DNA of 64,000 bases from Gnetum montanum (lineage: Eukaryota > Streptophyta > Gnetopsida > Gnetales > Gnetaceae): assembly GCA_015680685.1 (NCBI GenBank), contig MNCI01017913.1, positions 71,529 through 135,528 of the forward strand, written 5' to 3'. Positions 24,454 through 37,560 of the stretch are shown in pieces. Position numbers and translations under genes: made by a program. The notes below the pieces were generated by a model, which saw only the letters and a list, made by a program, of their open reading frames with translations, made no database searches and was not told where the DNA came from. Positions within the stretch are counted from its first letter, which is position 1, and each line of letters opens with the position of its first letter.

Positions 24454-25333
24454 TTTGCCCAAATTCTTAGTCATAAATTATTTTTCAATCATTTTCCAAT
24501 GCTAAGTCTAATACATTTCAAACTCTAAGACCCAGTTTTGTTAGTTTGTTAAGATCAAATTTTGTTGCCCAAATCCTTTTCCACATACCTCAGCATAGTT
24601 GTAATAGTCAAATTGGGTGTCTACATTGTATTTTCATAGTAGTTTCTAAATTCCTTGAAACCTGCATATTCCAAATCTAAGCTCAATTTTTTTCTAGAGG
24701 CTCTATTCCATTTTGGAATCCTTATTCCTTTTTAAAAACCATTTTCCATTTCAAAACCTAGTTTTCATTCCAAAAGCCTTATTTCATTTTGGAAGCTTGT
24801 TTCCATTCAAAAAATCTATTCTCATTTGGAAAGCCCACTTTTGTTACTAGGAAACCATTTTTTTTCCATTTTTGCCACTTAATGTAGTTGTTTCCACTAC
24901 CTTTCCATTTACAACTAACTATGTTAGTGGATTATCCTACTTGTTATGTTTTTACTAAAGATAGTAAAAGAGCTAAAACTACATTTTCAACATGTTGTTC
25001 AACCAATCTACCATTTTACCCTTTAACTTCACCAATAATAGATTTGGTTAGCAAGCCATAAGGATCTATGAGCCCAAGGACCCTCACCATAGTGGAAAGT
25101 AGGCAATCCTTAAGTTTTAGGAGGAAAAGTCCTGAGTTTTCAATGATAAACAAAGATTACTATAACTTTGTTTATGTAAAAATTTAGGTTGTCATGTTGA
25201 TTTTGAGAATGAAAGTAGAAGCCAGATGGGAATATGAGCTTATCCATTGATATGGGAAGGAAAAAATCCCCTTCCCATATGATAAAATTCCCCTAACAGA
25301 AACCTATGCACACATCCTATAAACCCTAATCAA
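24454..25333 (+). other. Gypsy leader with degenerate repeats
   Basis: Non-coding stretch between PBS and gag. From about 24706 to 24850 there are several imperfect, roughly 28-base copies of a CATTTTGGAAnCC / TTCCATTyAAAA motif. No splice signals could be assigned. Confidence 0.45.
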
Positions 25334-26770
25334 GATGGATGAAGAGGACAACAAAGCTAGCTTAGACGAGCAACAAGAGGAATAGGATGAGTTTGGGGCA
25401 AAGTCCAAACATGAGAACATCATAGGTGGGCTTTTCCAATAAGCAACTCCTAAATCCACCTTGCCTACATCCACCCGTCTTACCTCTTCCATGGGGTATG
25501 TCCCTTAACCTTCGTCTCCCCTTTATTTGATCATGTTCAAGCCCATTCTTACGATAGCAATGCACCAAACACAATCGGTGCCATAGTTAACTAATTTTCA
25601 CTTATTCATGCCTTTCACCATGCAACCTCAATTTGTGTAGCCATTGTTAGTGGTTGTCACCACCACTAACGCTCTTGCCACCTAGATGGGGCCCACCATG
25701 GAACCTCATGCAACCTAGGTATTAGATACCCATTTTGTCCCATTCGTGCACTAGATATCAATACAAACTTCTTCTTCTTTGTTTATTCCATCAACCACTA
25801 TGATGACACAACCTCTCCCCTTGATTCCACAAATGATAGGAAGGCCACAAGCCTTCTAACAAATGTTGTAGCCTTTCATGCAAATCCCACAACCAATAAG
25901 GGTATCCCAAGGCCTAGATCAAGCCTTTCAGATGATCTAGGACCTAAATAAAGAGTTAAAAATCATCAAAATCATGAAATTCTAGTAGGACTATCCCATC
26001 AATCCTATGGTTCCACCTCTAAATTTTCCCCCTGGTATCCCCATACTATAGTTTACAAAGTACAATGATGAAGGTGATCCAAACTCCCATCTTGTAACCT
26101 TTTACTTTGAGTGCTTGTTATTACAAGCTTTATTACATAAGATAATGAGAATATTACCTATGTCCTTTATAGGAAAGGCCCTTAACTAGTACCATGCCCT
26201 ACTGAGAGGATCCATACCCTCTTTAGAATACTTTATTTTACAATTTATTAACTACTTCAAGTACAACTTGAAGCCTAATACCATCCTTGACTAGTTGATG
26301 AAGGTTAAGCAAAGACTTTTTGAACTCATGAAAAAGTTCACCCAATGATAGAATGTTTTACTTAATGAAATACTTAAATCATTAGCTAAAACACACCTTT
26401 TAGCTATATTCAAGAGGATGGTTAAAAATTTCATCAAGTCAAAGTTTTACTACCTAGATTTGTGGTTGCTAAGTTAGGCCTTCTCCTAGATAAAAAAACA
26501 TAGAGGATGCTATGGAGGCTACCCACAACCTTGCCTACTTGGCATATAAATACTAGCCTCCAGTATTTATGTGCCTATGTATTTTAAGCTTGATTACTTT
26601 TGTTATTATGATCAATTTTTAGGTCACGATACCATGCTTTTCCTCATGCTGAAGGATGACTCACAAAAGATGATAGATATAGATGAACTAATGCAAAATG
26701 CATCCAACTTGGTTAGGCCTCATAGTCAATTGATGAATGTTTACAAATATCCATTAAATGTAAAAAAATA
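25334..26770 (+). pseudogene. gag: Ty3/gypsy gag
   Basis: Probable start at ATG 25334 (MDEEDNKASLDEQQEE, then TAG). A Pro/Met/Gln-rich N-terminal half with frequent stops is followed by the Retrotrans_gag domain at about 26050-26470: KYNDEGDPNSHLVTFYFE, LNstopYHALLRGSIPSLEY, INYFKYNLKPNT, KTHLLAIFKRMVKNFIKSKF. At 26571-26770 lies FCYYDQFLGHDTMLFLMLKD, a decayed CX2HX4GHX4C-like finger that has lost key residues. Gag assembles the particle. Stops such as Gln to TAG and Trp to TAG are common. Confidence 0.8.
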
Positions 26771-27352
26771 GCCCATACACCATATCACATTCAATATTAA
26801 CTATGATCCAAGGCTTTTGAGGAAACCATTTGTGATTCAGATACCTTGCAACTTCTATTAGTTCAAGGTCCTCTTTTGTTGTAAAGGTATCATCACTAAC
26901 ATTCCCCAAAGAGTCTTTTGTAATCAAAGAGCTCCAACCTATTCTAACCAAGTCCACCCATGTAGCCTAACAAAGACAATAAGAAATATCTAACCAAACA
27001 ATAAAAGAAGCCTACACAAAAGCCAAAGAATAAGAATAATAAGCAAGCCAAGGGTTGGAAGGAAGTGGGCCCATCGAAGCCCACTCCCATATCATCTATG
27101 CTCATGACCTCAACTACCCACATTGCTTCAATCAATACACCATGGGAGGATCATAAGACCCAAGAGAAATGGAAAGAGGCTAGGCTAAAATAACCTAAAC
27201 ATGAAGTTCAAATTTTGGGGTGCATGGAGGAAGTCAAGAATAATAGGAACAAAAAAACCACAACCAACAACAAAGACTTCCTCAATGTGATGGAACAAGT
27301 TAAGCAATCTCTAAAATAAAAGATTACAACCTTAAGCTTATATGACCTAGTC

Positions 27353-28195
27353 ATGAATTCTACTACACATCATGAAGTAAAATTTAGGATGTTAACCTCT
27401 ACCCCCATTGGAAAGGACATCCCTGCTAATGAAGAATCCATCCATGTGATGATGATACCTTCTTCACCCAGGGAAGCAAGATCAACATCACTAGTCTTTC
27501 ATGATAGCGAAATCAAGATAGACTCCCAAGATAGGAAGGTAACCAATGCACCCATCTTCATAACTATATGGGTTGGATAATATAAAGTTCATAACATCCA
27601 TGTTGATGATGGGGTAGCAATGAACATTATATCTCACACCATCATTGAGCGTTTGGGCCTAATAAAAAAAATGCAACATACAATGACTTTAGCACTTAAA
27701 TCTTTTAATGGATCATGGGTTGATATCAAAGGCTCCATCTCCCTAGATTTTGTGGAAGGAAAACAATTCCCCATAACAAAAACTATCTTAGTGGTGGAGG
27801 AAACACCAAGACTCAACATTATCATTGGGAGACCTTGACTAGCTCAATTACGAGTTGTGTCTTCACATATCCACCAAGAAATTCACCTACCTTATAAGGG
27901 AGGTGAAATAATCATTCATGATGATAGTGTGGTCCCTCTAGTGGTTAACAACATTTATGTTAAACAGAGGTTTGAAGTGGAGTTTCAGGAAGAAACTCTT
28001 ACCATTAGCCATGAAATTGAAGAGCCCAAGGTAACAAAAGAGGCCAAAACAAACAACAATGAACCTATTGACACATCATGTGGAGATCTCCTCTTTAACA
28101 TCAATAGCAAAGGGGATGGGGAATACAAGCTTGTGCAACATAGACCATACACATTTTCTAATCTCTTAAATATTAGAAAACATCTACACAAGTAA
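27353..28195 (+). pseudogene. Ty3/gypsy aspartic protease region
   Basis: Two long stretches in one frame. The active-site loop is HVDDGVAMNIIS (codons at about 27602-27628; D-D-G where retropepsins have D-S/T-G). Then follow IERLGLIKKMQHTMTLALKS, the flap-side strand and ILVVEETPRLNIIIGRP, a typical retropepsin end where a TGA replaces Trp. After this, QEIHLPYKGGEIIIHDDS leads into a linker ending at TAA 28193-28195. Protease cuts Gag-Pol. The frame is unusually open for this window (112 codons at 27857-28195). RT should follow but is missing. Confidence 0.8.
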
Positions 28196-28999
28196 TGTAT
28201 ACCCCTAGTCCTCCTACCCCATGTGTCTATGATCATGTAACTATATGTACTTATAGCTTGTTAGACTAGTTAACATTTTACCTTTTCTTTATGTTGAAGT
28301 TAGATTTTCTTATAGCTTAAAGTTTACTTTGGTTTTGCATTTTTACTTTTAAAGCCTTTTCTTTTCTATTTATGAAAAGAAAAATTGCTATAAATATTTT
28401 AAAACTTGAAAAAATATAGAAACATTTTTATGTTTTTCTTTATCATACAACCCACTAAGGCCTTAAAATGGTAGAAATATGAGGGCCAACCATGACTGAA
28501 AACTAGCAAGTCCTATGGCCTACCATGGCCTAAAATTTCCAAACAATGTCATAACTTATTTTATGATTTAGCTTATAGCCTTATTGCCTAGCCGTTTCAA
28601 TATGTTTATTGTATTATAGCCAACATAGCCTTAAATCATAGTTATAACATAAAACCATAAAAACCATAATATGCATAAAAATGTAATGCTATAATTATAT
28701 AACCAACAAAAAATTAAACTTAATATTAAAATGTTTACAACAAAATAGCCATGGCCACATGGTATGGAAAAAATGTTTAAAGAATAAACCAAGAATAACG
28801 AAGCGGTTCACAACTAAATATTTGGGTAACTTTAGCCATAACAATATTAACATCGCATATCATCCACAAGAATAACTAAGAATAGACAACTAGGAGTACT
28901 AGGGGCAACTAGAAGAGGAGGTGGAAGGTCATTTCTACCTTCATCACTAGGGCCACCAGTATCATCTAATACTTATAAAAAAATTGAAAAGAATCATAT
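28196..28999. other. Non-coding, AT-rich
   Basis: No motif on either strand. It separates the truncated plus-strand gypsy element from the minus-strand LINE. A clear LINE poly(A) (poly T on this strand) was not seen. Confidence 0.45.
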
Positions 29000-31900
29000 G
29001 TACACCTAAACAAAAAATGTACAGGGTTCCTTAGTCAAGCTAGAGTAAATGTCTTGGACCAACATCCATTTCCTAGGCCTCCATTTCCAAACCTATAGAC
29101 AAGTTTCAAACACTCCCAGATCCAAAACAAGCAAAAATAAATGACCTTCTCTAAGCTAAAACCTTTCCTAGAAAACCACAAGATGTTCCAACAGTCAACT
29201 AAATTGCAACCATGATGGTAACACTTGTATGCAGCTCACAGTATGGCCCTTGGCTCATCTATGTGTCCAAAGGTTCCTTCCATTACCAGCCATCTCCACA
29301 TGGAGTTTCTTCCACATCTCCTCTTCAATTTTGAATCTAAGCTCTCACTTGAATGTTCCCGCCTATAATTGCCACATGTGCTCAACCTATTACTCTAGTT
29401 CCAAATGTTGTCATGTTGTAGTTCCCCAACATGCCAAAGGTCTACCTCCCTGGCCATCTAACACATTTTCCATGTAGCCCTTTCCTCCACCTAGGCATTT
29501 TTTGCTAAGATTTTACTTTCTTTTTCAATCATCCTTGCAAGTTTATCATATGTGACAGAAAGCATTTAGGTGCCTAGATCCTACTGTTGTTGTGGCCAAA
29601 TCGGCTTCATTTTTGTCTACTGTGATGTGGAAGCTCTACTTTCTAGGGTAGCACTTGTTCATAGTCATTCATACACCTTCCTAAATGGCTGAACCTCCTC
29701 CAGCATCACCAAGATACCCAACCACCAGAAGCTAAGGATCAGCCCCAAATGTCATCCCCTTTGTTTTCTTCACAAGTAGTCTAGTAAGATATGTGAAAAA
29801 TTGATCTGTAGGTTATGCCTCAGACATCTCATCATCACAAATTGCACATCCAAAAACTTGTATGAATAGATAGACTACATGAAGAAATGATCAATGAGCA
29901 TTGTCATTGCCTACCAAATTCTAGACAACCCTAATTTCTTGATATGTCTGCTACCCATCCTAGGAACCCTTCCTTAGAAAAAATCCTTAGAAAAACATTG
30001 GCTATGCAAATTTGGCATGATAATCTTCCCCTCTGCTAGCATACCAAACACCTCCTCCAGAGCCTACTCTAACAAAAAAATATGTCTCCCCCTAAACATG
30101 GTTTCATCCACATGCTAGTTGTTAGAAAAGGTATGGTCAACAAGCCTAGGCTTCCCCTTAATTCTTTGTAATAGCTCTATCCATCCTAACTACTCAACTA
30201 GTCTCTAAACCTCTATGTTATCCCTAAATTCCTTAATGTTTGGTTCCTGCCATTGTGCTCCCATGCTAGCTAGGGCTTCATCCCACAAGCTAAGCCCCAC
30301 TTTCACCACATCCATCAGCCCAGGCCACTCTTAGCCTTGAAACACTAGATTATTGCTACTCTTCCAAGTTGCCTAAGCCACTGCCAAAGCCTTTAAGTTA
30401 CCAAAGAAATTAAGGAGCTTCAGCCCCATTGTGCACCAAATGTAATAAGTACATGAACATAAAAATAAAAAGTGCTCAATTCTTTTCTAATCTGCCTCAC
30501 ACAACAGGAAATTTGGATGCACCGTGATAGCCCATTGTGTAAGAAGACTTTGAACAGGTAGCACTTTATGAATGATCAGCCAAGTAAAAGCCTTAATTTT
30601 TTCAAGTAGTTGTCCTTTCCACACAGTCTTCCATCTCTACTCCAAAACATACATTACTTTAGTAATCTTTGTAGGTTGAAGGCATAGAAATCCCAATGCC
30701 ATCATAGCATGAGCATGCTTGAATAAAGTTTTCTAGATATGTGAGCAACCTGCATCCACCTCTCACAATTGGTATTTCTACCTTAACATCCAAATCCATC
30801 GTGCTTGGCCTACTCCCTATCCTATCAGCCAATTCATTAGTCTCTATAGCCCCAACCTAATTTCATCTTTAACAAAAAGAATTCTAATCACCCTAGCCTC
30901 TTTAGGTTGTGCAACCTTCTTCCAACATAGTAAATGCACCTTTTAACCACCTTTCTCACCCCCTCCCCCCTTAACCAAACAAAATTACAAATGACCTAAT
31001 CAATTTTTTGGATTACCCCTTCCACTGAAGCCACCATAGAAGTGGTAAATCTTACAATAGCAATTAGCACTATGGATGCCAAGATCACCCTTCCTTTTTG
31101 TAAAAGAAACTTGTTAACCCAAAGCTTAGGTTTTTGTTGCAATTTCTACAATAGTGTCATCCAAGTCTTTTGTTGATGCCAATCAAAAATGAGCACACCT
31201 AAATATGAGTCAGTTAGGATACTTGGCATCATTCTAAGTACTTAAGAGATCCTTCCTTTGACCCAGACCTTCATATTAATCATATAAAGCACCGATTTTT
31301 CCTTGTTTATCTCCAAACTATACTCTTTCCTGAAGAGCACTAGGGCCTTCTAAAGAGCTTCAGCTTGAGGCATAGTAGCTTTTGCAAAGAGCACCATATC
31401 ATCAGCATAGTGTTGGTGAGGTAGAAAGTCCTTGAAATTTCCACCCCATCCATTCTCTTAGCATCATAGTAATGTTGTAATAGATCCATCACCAAAATGA
31501 AAAGTAACAAGGAAAATGGATCCCCTTGCTATAGGTTTATCCAATCTCATGAAAACCCCAAAATTTCCCATCTATATCAAATGTATATCTACCAAAATGT
31601 TGTAGGTGCAAGTAGAGCTTAACAAACCCTAGAATGAAATCCTTGCAAAGCATCACCTTTTCTAAAGCCTTCCAATTGATGATGTCATAAGCTTTGGCAA
31701 TGTCTAATTTGATGCACATCCCAAGGAATCCTATTCTTCTAGAGTGTAGGATCTCTTACAATAGGTGCAAGTAGAGCTTAACAAACCCATCATGAAACTT
31801 GCCTGATTCTTGACCACCAATTTTTGCATCATAGGAGCCAAACACTACACAAGTAACTTTGTAAAGAGCCTCAACAGGATGCTACGTACCCTAATCGGAC

Positions 31901-32110
31901 AAATATGAGTAGAATATGAAGCATAGGAAAACTTCAAAATAAGAAAAATTTGGAAACAATTTATGCCTTTTGGACCTACTACCATCGTAGCATGTAGTTG
32001 AAAGTGTCAAGTAGATTCCAAAAATATTCCCAAATTTCCTAAAAAACTCTATTGGCCATCCATCCAATGTTGGTGCCTTATTTGGATTCATCAACTTCAT
32101 AGAATATTAT
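29000..32110 (-). pseudogene. L1-type LINE ORF2 relic (RT and zf-RVT)
   Basis: Read on the minus strand from 32110 down: MNPNKAPTLDGWPIEFFRKF (families: NKAPGPDGF), KLLV and KNQASF, then MCIKLDIAKAYDIINWKALE, FGRYTFDIDG and FWGFHEIG. The catalytic HYADDMVLF is intact at 31386-31412. Next come FRKEYSLEINKEKS, YLGVLIF, VILASIVLIAIVRF and NFVW. At about 30640-30440 sits a zf-RVT domain: WKGQLLEKIKAFTWLIIHKV, LLCEADQKRIEHFLFLC. The endonuclease is absent, so it is 5' truncated or lost. L1 ORF2 drives target-primed retrotransposition. The end beyond about 29900 is uncertain. Confidence 0.85.
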
Positions 32111-32811
32111 GTATGTGTGTGTTCAAAGCTTTGAACACCTTTTTAAAATTTTTTTAAAGTATTGTAGATATAACACAAGGAGATGTTTATGATCTCTGTA
32201 GGAGGAACCATTGTCAGTCAATTTTACTCATTTCACATGGTACTTATGTTTCTAGAAATGAATAATATTGGTTCAATCATATAGCCGAAACTCCCAATTT
32301 ATTTTTTGAAAATGAATGAATTTTTAATTAAGCTAACCAATCCTTAGCAATAAGGACAGTTTATATTTTAAGATACAAGGATACAATAGCCAAATCATGT
32401 AGAACTATTTTAAGTTATGTTAAAAAAACAATCAACATGCAAGTATCTTTTTAAATTTTTTTGGAATATTCAATCATTGATATTTTTGGTTGACCGTAAC
32501 ATTATCATACATTCACTTGTTCCTACAAAAGGAATTAGTAGATCCATCTATTTCACTTATTTTCCACACAATATGTTAGCATGCTTAGAGATTGAATTAA
32601 TATATTAGATAGAAAGTAACAATAATAACCAAAGGTTAGGAGATTAAAGCTTAATCCTTCATTGAAGAATCTTAATTACAACTCTTAGTTCATTCATCAA
32701 TTCTCTTTGTTAAACTAGTTTCTCAATTTTGGAAAAACAAAACCTTAATAATGTTTCCCTGCTTCATTTCATAGATGCTATATGTCAAGCTTTATTTTTT
32801 CACTTTAAAAA
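32111..32811. other. No feature recognised
   Basis: Between the LINE 5' break and the LTR element. The bases just before 32812 are AAAAA, matching those after 42859. Confidence 0.5.
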
Positions 32812-33674
32812 TGATGAGTGGCGAGGTACCCCTATATCCAACCATAAAAATCATAAGTGTTCACACATGATCTGGTCGAATTCTATAGACCTTAAGTTCC
32901 TAAGTACACTAGTTCTAGGACATGAAATCTAATTGTAACAATCATTGTCTTCTCAACTACACTTGTGGAGATTAATTATGTGGTTATGTGTAATTTACTC
33001 ACATCATTTTTATTATTTTGTATTTTATTTGTTTACGATTAACAACAACTTAAAACTTAATTTATGAACCAATTTAACTAATCTAATTTCTAATTAATAA
33101 CTCAGTATCATATGACATTACTTAACATTTGGTAACCTAGTAGTGTTATACATGTTCAAGACATGCATGGAAAGTGGGATTGGATACTTATGTTAGGATC
33201 ATATGCATGCTTGAAGTAGTCATATTGATGTGCCTAATTAATTCTATTTAATCAAACTAGCTTACTTTATCTTAATTACTTGGAAGCATCAAAGGAAATT
33301 GCATAAAACATTAAATGTATAAATAAAATATTTAAGCTAGCCAAGGTGCTACAAGGTTTGATTAGAAAGCTCGTCTTTATTACCACACATAGTTCCGTGC
33401 TCAAGTACAATAGTGCTTGAATAAAGATCTATACACTCAATTGCTCCTATTGCTGGCACTTTGGAAAATATTCTAACTCTAGAGAAAACAAACTTCAAGA
33501 GCTCTGCTACACTATAACAAAAAAACTATCTCTAAACTGTGTGCCTAAGCATCATATTTATAGGCCAACACATACCCCACAATATCAGATATTTGACATT
33601 GTATCTTAGGGCACAATAATGGGTATCCAATATCGAGGCTCTGATATCAAAGACAGACAAAACACTATTTATCA
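32812..33674 (-). repeat. 3' LTR, with an internal inversion
   Basis: 863 bp. On the minus strand it runs TGATAAATAGTG ... CACTCATCA. Matches 42004-42859 on both sides of 33121-33197, but that 77-bp block is reverse-complemented relative to the sister LTR. TATA box CTATAAATATG on the minus strand at about 33553-33563. Confidence 0.88.
33121..33197. repeat. 77-bp inverted block inside the 3' LTR
   Basis: Reads CTTAACATTTGGTAACCTAG ... TGGATACTTATGTTAGG. The reverse complement matches 42301-42377 (CCTAACATAAGTATCTAATC ... AGGTTATCAAATGTTAAG) at most positions and over the same length. The flanks carry ATCATATG on both sides (33108-33115 and 33198-33205). Confidence 0.85.
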
Positions 33675-34584
33675 TACCCACACAACTAGATGAAAACTTG
33701 TCCTCAAGTGAACAAAAGGAGGAACAAGTTCCTTATAAAATATTGGGAAGGTATGGGATTATTAATTGAGATGCAATTACCTCAGATGGGATAAACAAAT
33801 TCTAAGTGCCTAAGTGTACAGATTTACAACTTTTTACAAACTTGGATGTTCATGATAAGAGAATGAAACACCCTAGACAAAACTGACATCCAACTCCTCT
33901 AGTAGCTGAAGAGTAAGGGAGAAGATTCAATAATCATGAAGGATCCTCATCGCATGATGTTGCTGCTTATTCTTTGCTAAAGATAATCTCACTTCCAATA
34001 TGTGCTTCCCATTGCAATCATAGCAAAATTACACATCTAGTATGCAATGTGTAATGTATAACTTGTAGATACCTTGTCTTGTCGGTAGTTACACTTGCCT
34101 AGGTTATGATTATGGTGAATTGATTTTGTTAAGAGTGTTACTATGAGGGTTGAAAAATAGGTGAAATGGATAAGTGGTCCATTAAATTTTGAAAAGTCCA
34201 AATATGATGAAATGCTTGAAGAGGATTTAAAAATTTATAATAATAATAATAGGGTTGCACTAAAAAACATTGTGAAGATGTGCATAGTTAGATATCATTG
34301 ATGGGGCACATAAAAGGATTTGATTGTAAGGATGTCTAAGGATAAACAACATAACTAAACCAACTAAACGATATGCAAGTGGGTCCTTTTCAAAATAGGC
34401 ACATGCCCTTTATTACCCTCACATAACTTCAAATTGAGGAGTCCATGGGCCCCATGGATGATTAATGGTTATGGAAAGCTAAGTACAAAAAATCACAAGA
34501 AACTACGTAAGAATTTTGACACATCAAACCAAGACATCGAACAAGAAATTGAAACTAGTAGTGAGGTGAGACATGGAAAGCATA

Positions 34585-34588
<4 letters not shown>

Positions 34589-34617
<29 letters not shown>
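34589..34617. repeat. (GA)n microsatellite
   Basis: About 14 uninterrupted GA units. A C-rich tract (34758-34774) lies 140 bases further on. Confidence 0.95.
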
Positions 34618-34620
<3 letters not shown>

Positions 34621-35499
34621 TGGAGTTCTTGATTAAGATCACATGAAGTCTCTTGTTGATTTTATGTTTAAATGACCTAATAAAATCCATCTTAAGTTTA
34701 GACCAAAACCAACCACATTCAGTGATGTTACATTGTCACTCTAAGACCAATCCACTGCCCCCACCCCCCCCCCCAAGATACAAAAGCACTCCCATAGAAC
34801 AACCATTATTCCTTATTAAAGAAGAAATAAGAAGTAGGAAGTGAGGGAGTGCCTTAGTTAGAGATGACCTTCAGGCATGGGTAACATGTCTTCCTAGTTC
34901 CATAACTAGTGCTTGTAGCTTGTTTATTTTTTCTAACGGGTGTGCTTTAAATTCTCATCATTTTTTCCTTTTTTTTCTTGTGATGGAAACCACACCATGA
35001 AAAGACTTATTCAACTTGCTATTATTGGTCAACATGAAACAGTAAGAAATCTATGAAAACACACATGCACCCATGCAAGTAGAAAGGCACAAAGAGCATC
35101 AAGTTCCTTTAAAGTCACACCCTATTTAACCCTTTGAATCCTTTCCAAATCTAAAAACTACCAAAGTCACAAATTTGTTAAACTTGTATTAATGAAAAAG
35201 AGACCTCACACTTCCAGAATAGGAAACCCATAGAGTTTGTGGATGGGTGGATGTTGTGGATTTACTACCTATTTCATGAAAACAAAACAATGTCCTAATT
35301 ATCAGTAACAAGATTCAAAGGTAGAATCCAGACATGGATAATCAAATAACTAGATAGCACATGGCCACATCAAACAAACCACAGTATACTTAGTTTGCGA
35401 TAAGATATATTATTATTAAGAAAACACAATAGGAAAATCACATCCAAATAAAGGAAAATATACAAGAAATTATAAAATACTTAAGAAAAATAAAATGTA

Positions 35500-35640
35500 C
35501 TAATGACGTTGTAAAAAAAATCTGGAAAAATTAATAATGTAAAAACAAAAAGGTGTAAGATAAAGAATGTGTAAAACAAAAAGTTTTAAAAATAACAAGG
35601 TGGAAAACAAAAATATGTAAAACAAAAAGAAGAAAATTGA
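35500..35640. repeat. Degenerate A-rich repeat
   Basis: Four or so spaced copies of GTAAAACAAAAAG with variable spacers. No function visible. Confidence 0.5.
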
Positions 35641-35829
35641 GAAGCCACTTATATAATTAGCATTGATCACCATCTCCCCCATGACTAGGTTTCAAGGAGG
35701 ATATTTGAAAGATTGAGCATGGTTGTCCATCTAATGAAGAGTTTGTTGCACTAGCTTGCTTAGGCTCATGGTAAGGTTTCACTTGTTGTTGACCAACTAT
35801 TTCTTGTCTAGGCTCTCAGTTTTGTACAT

Positions 35830-36990
35830 CAACATGGCCCTAGAAGAAAACTTTTTGTAAATGATATAAGATCCTTCCCACAATGTCTAGAACTTAGTCT
35901 GTTGAGGTATGTGTGTGGGGTTCCAATAGAGGACCTGTTCTCTTGATTGACATTTGACTTTTCTAATTTCAAGGTCATGGAATTTTTTGTTAAATGCCTT
36001 ATGTGGCCTATTAGATGATAGGGCCACCAATTGAATTTTATCTAGCAAGTTGATATTAATTAATCTTTCTTTTTGTGCAAGACTTATGTCAAGGTTAAGG
36101 TCATAGGCTATTGAAAATGTATGGGGCTCAGATTGAATAAGAAGTATTGGTAATTTTCTATACACTAGCTCATAGGGAGAATAGCCTATGAGAAGTTTCC
36201 ATGTTAAGCAATAGGCTAAAAGGGCATCATTGAGTTCTGTGCTCCAATATCTCCTATATTTACTAACAGTTCTCATTAGGATCTTTTTCATTTTCCTATT
36301 TGTAATCTCAGTTTGACCATTGGGTTGGGGGTGGTAGGGTGATGTTAGTTTATGTTCAACCCTCAAACGTTGCATAAGCTTTTGAAAGGTAGGTCTTGTA
36401 AAGTGGGTTCCATTCTCAGAAATTAATGCACATGGCACACCAAACCTATTTACAACATTATGTTGTACAAACTGAGTAGCAATAGAAAATGCATAATCAG
36501 TGACAATTGTTGCTTCTGCCCATTTCATACAATAGTCAATAGCAACTATGATGTATGCCTTTCCATTTGACATACATGTGATGGAACCCATGAAATCAAT
36601 GCCCCACGTGTCAAAGGGTTCTAGTGATTGGATCCATTGTTGAGGTCCCTTCATTTGAGGAGTCATTCCATCATCTCATTGGTAGTGTTCACAAGAGTGA
36701 ATAAATTGGTGAGCATCCTTAAATATTATTAGTTAATAATATCTTACCATTAGGATTTTAATGGTTGTGTATCTCCCAGCATAGTGGTCCCCACAAGGAC
36801 CTTCATGAGTATCCTAGAGAACATGCAGCTAATTAGCATCAAGAATACACCAAAAAACTAGAACGTTAATGCACCACTTGTAAAGGTGTCTATTAATCTC
36901 CATGAAGCATTTTTCCTGGTGAAGAAATTGTTGTTTCATTTTGTGATCCAACCTTTCTGACATATCTTGAGTGAGAAGATGGATGAGAAT
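35830..36990 (-). pseudogene. Ty3/gypsy integrase
   Basis: The longest open frame in the window (259 codons, 36666-35887 on the minus strand). The core starts DTWGIDFMGSITCMSNGKAY, where the first catalytic Asp is kept. The second block reads CALISENGTHFTRP: Glu stands where families have Asp (SDxGTHF). The third reads SPYHPQPNGQTEITNR with Glu kept. Upstream (about 36667-36720) the zinc finger is HQFIHSCEHYQ-stop, with the second Cys now Tyr and Arg now TGA. Downstream, VLYWNPTHIPQQTKF, TAG, TLWEGSYII is the C-terminal GPY/F-like part. Integrase inserts the cDNA; this copy would be inactive. Confidence 0.9.
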
Positions 36991-37099
36991 GCCATCATAC
37001 CATTTAGTCTCAGTGGGAAATTTTTTAGTTATAGCCCCATCAAAGAAGAGTTCATTAGGAAAAAAATTAGATAGTGGGCTCTCTTTCTCTTTGTTTTCC

Positions 37100-37560
37100 C
37101 ATCACAACCAAGATAAGGGATCAGCAACCACATTCTCATTTCTCTTTTCATCTATCATCATCAAATTGAATTCATGTAAGATCACTAGCCACCATATGAC
37201 ATAGGGGCTCACCATTGGCTTGTTCATTAGGAAGTGAATTGTACTATGCTCTATGTGCACAAATACTTTGTATCTAAGCACATAATGCTTAAACCTTTCT
37301 AGAGCAAACATCATTGTTATTAATTCTTTTTCTGTGGTGGTTTAGTTTAGTTATGCACCCATAATGCTTCTACTTGCATAATAGATGTAATATGGACATT
37401 TCTTGTCATCCAACTATGTAAGCATAGCTTTTAAGGCATAATTTGATGCATCCATCATAACATGAAATGTTCTGAACTAGTTGGGTGCTTGTAGAATTGG
37501 AGTTCCTACAAGTTTTTTTTATCATTTTTTGGAATGATTTTTCACATTCCTTGGTCAAAA
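37100..37560 (-). pseudogene. Ty3/gypsy RNase H
   Basis: 37314-37102 reads MFALERFKHYVLRYKVFVHI, EHSTIHFLMNKPMVSP, HEFNLMMIDEKRNENVVADP. These are the ALEKFRHYLLG, DHxAIKYL and NVVADxLSR blocks of gypsy RNase H, which removes RNA from the RNA-DNA hybrid. The preceding tether reaches RT near 37560. Several stops. Confidence 0.8.

Larger units (their letters stand above)
33675..35829 (-). other. 3' non-coding region of the gypsy element
   Basis: No conserved frame. The minus strand before the LTR reads AGTTGTGTGGGTA, a possible decayed polypurine tract. It contains a GA microsatellite, a C tract and an A-rich repeat. Confidence 0.5.

Noticed and set aside
34434-34646. 70-codon frame ending in Arg/Glu repeats
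   Set aside because: Produced by the (GA)n microsatellite; not a protein.
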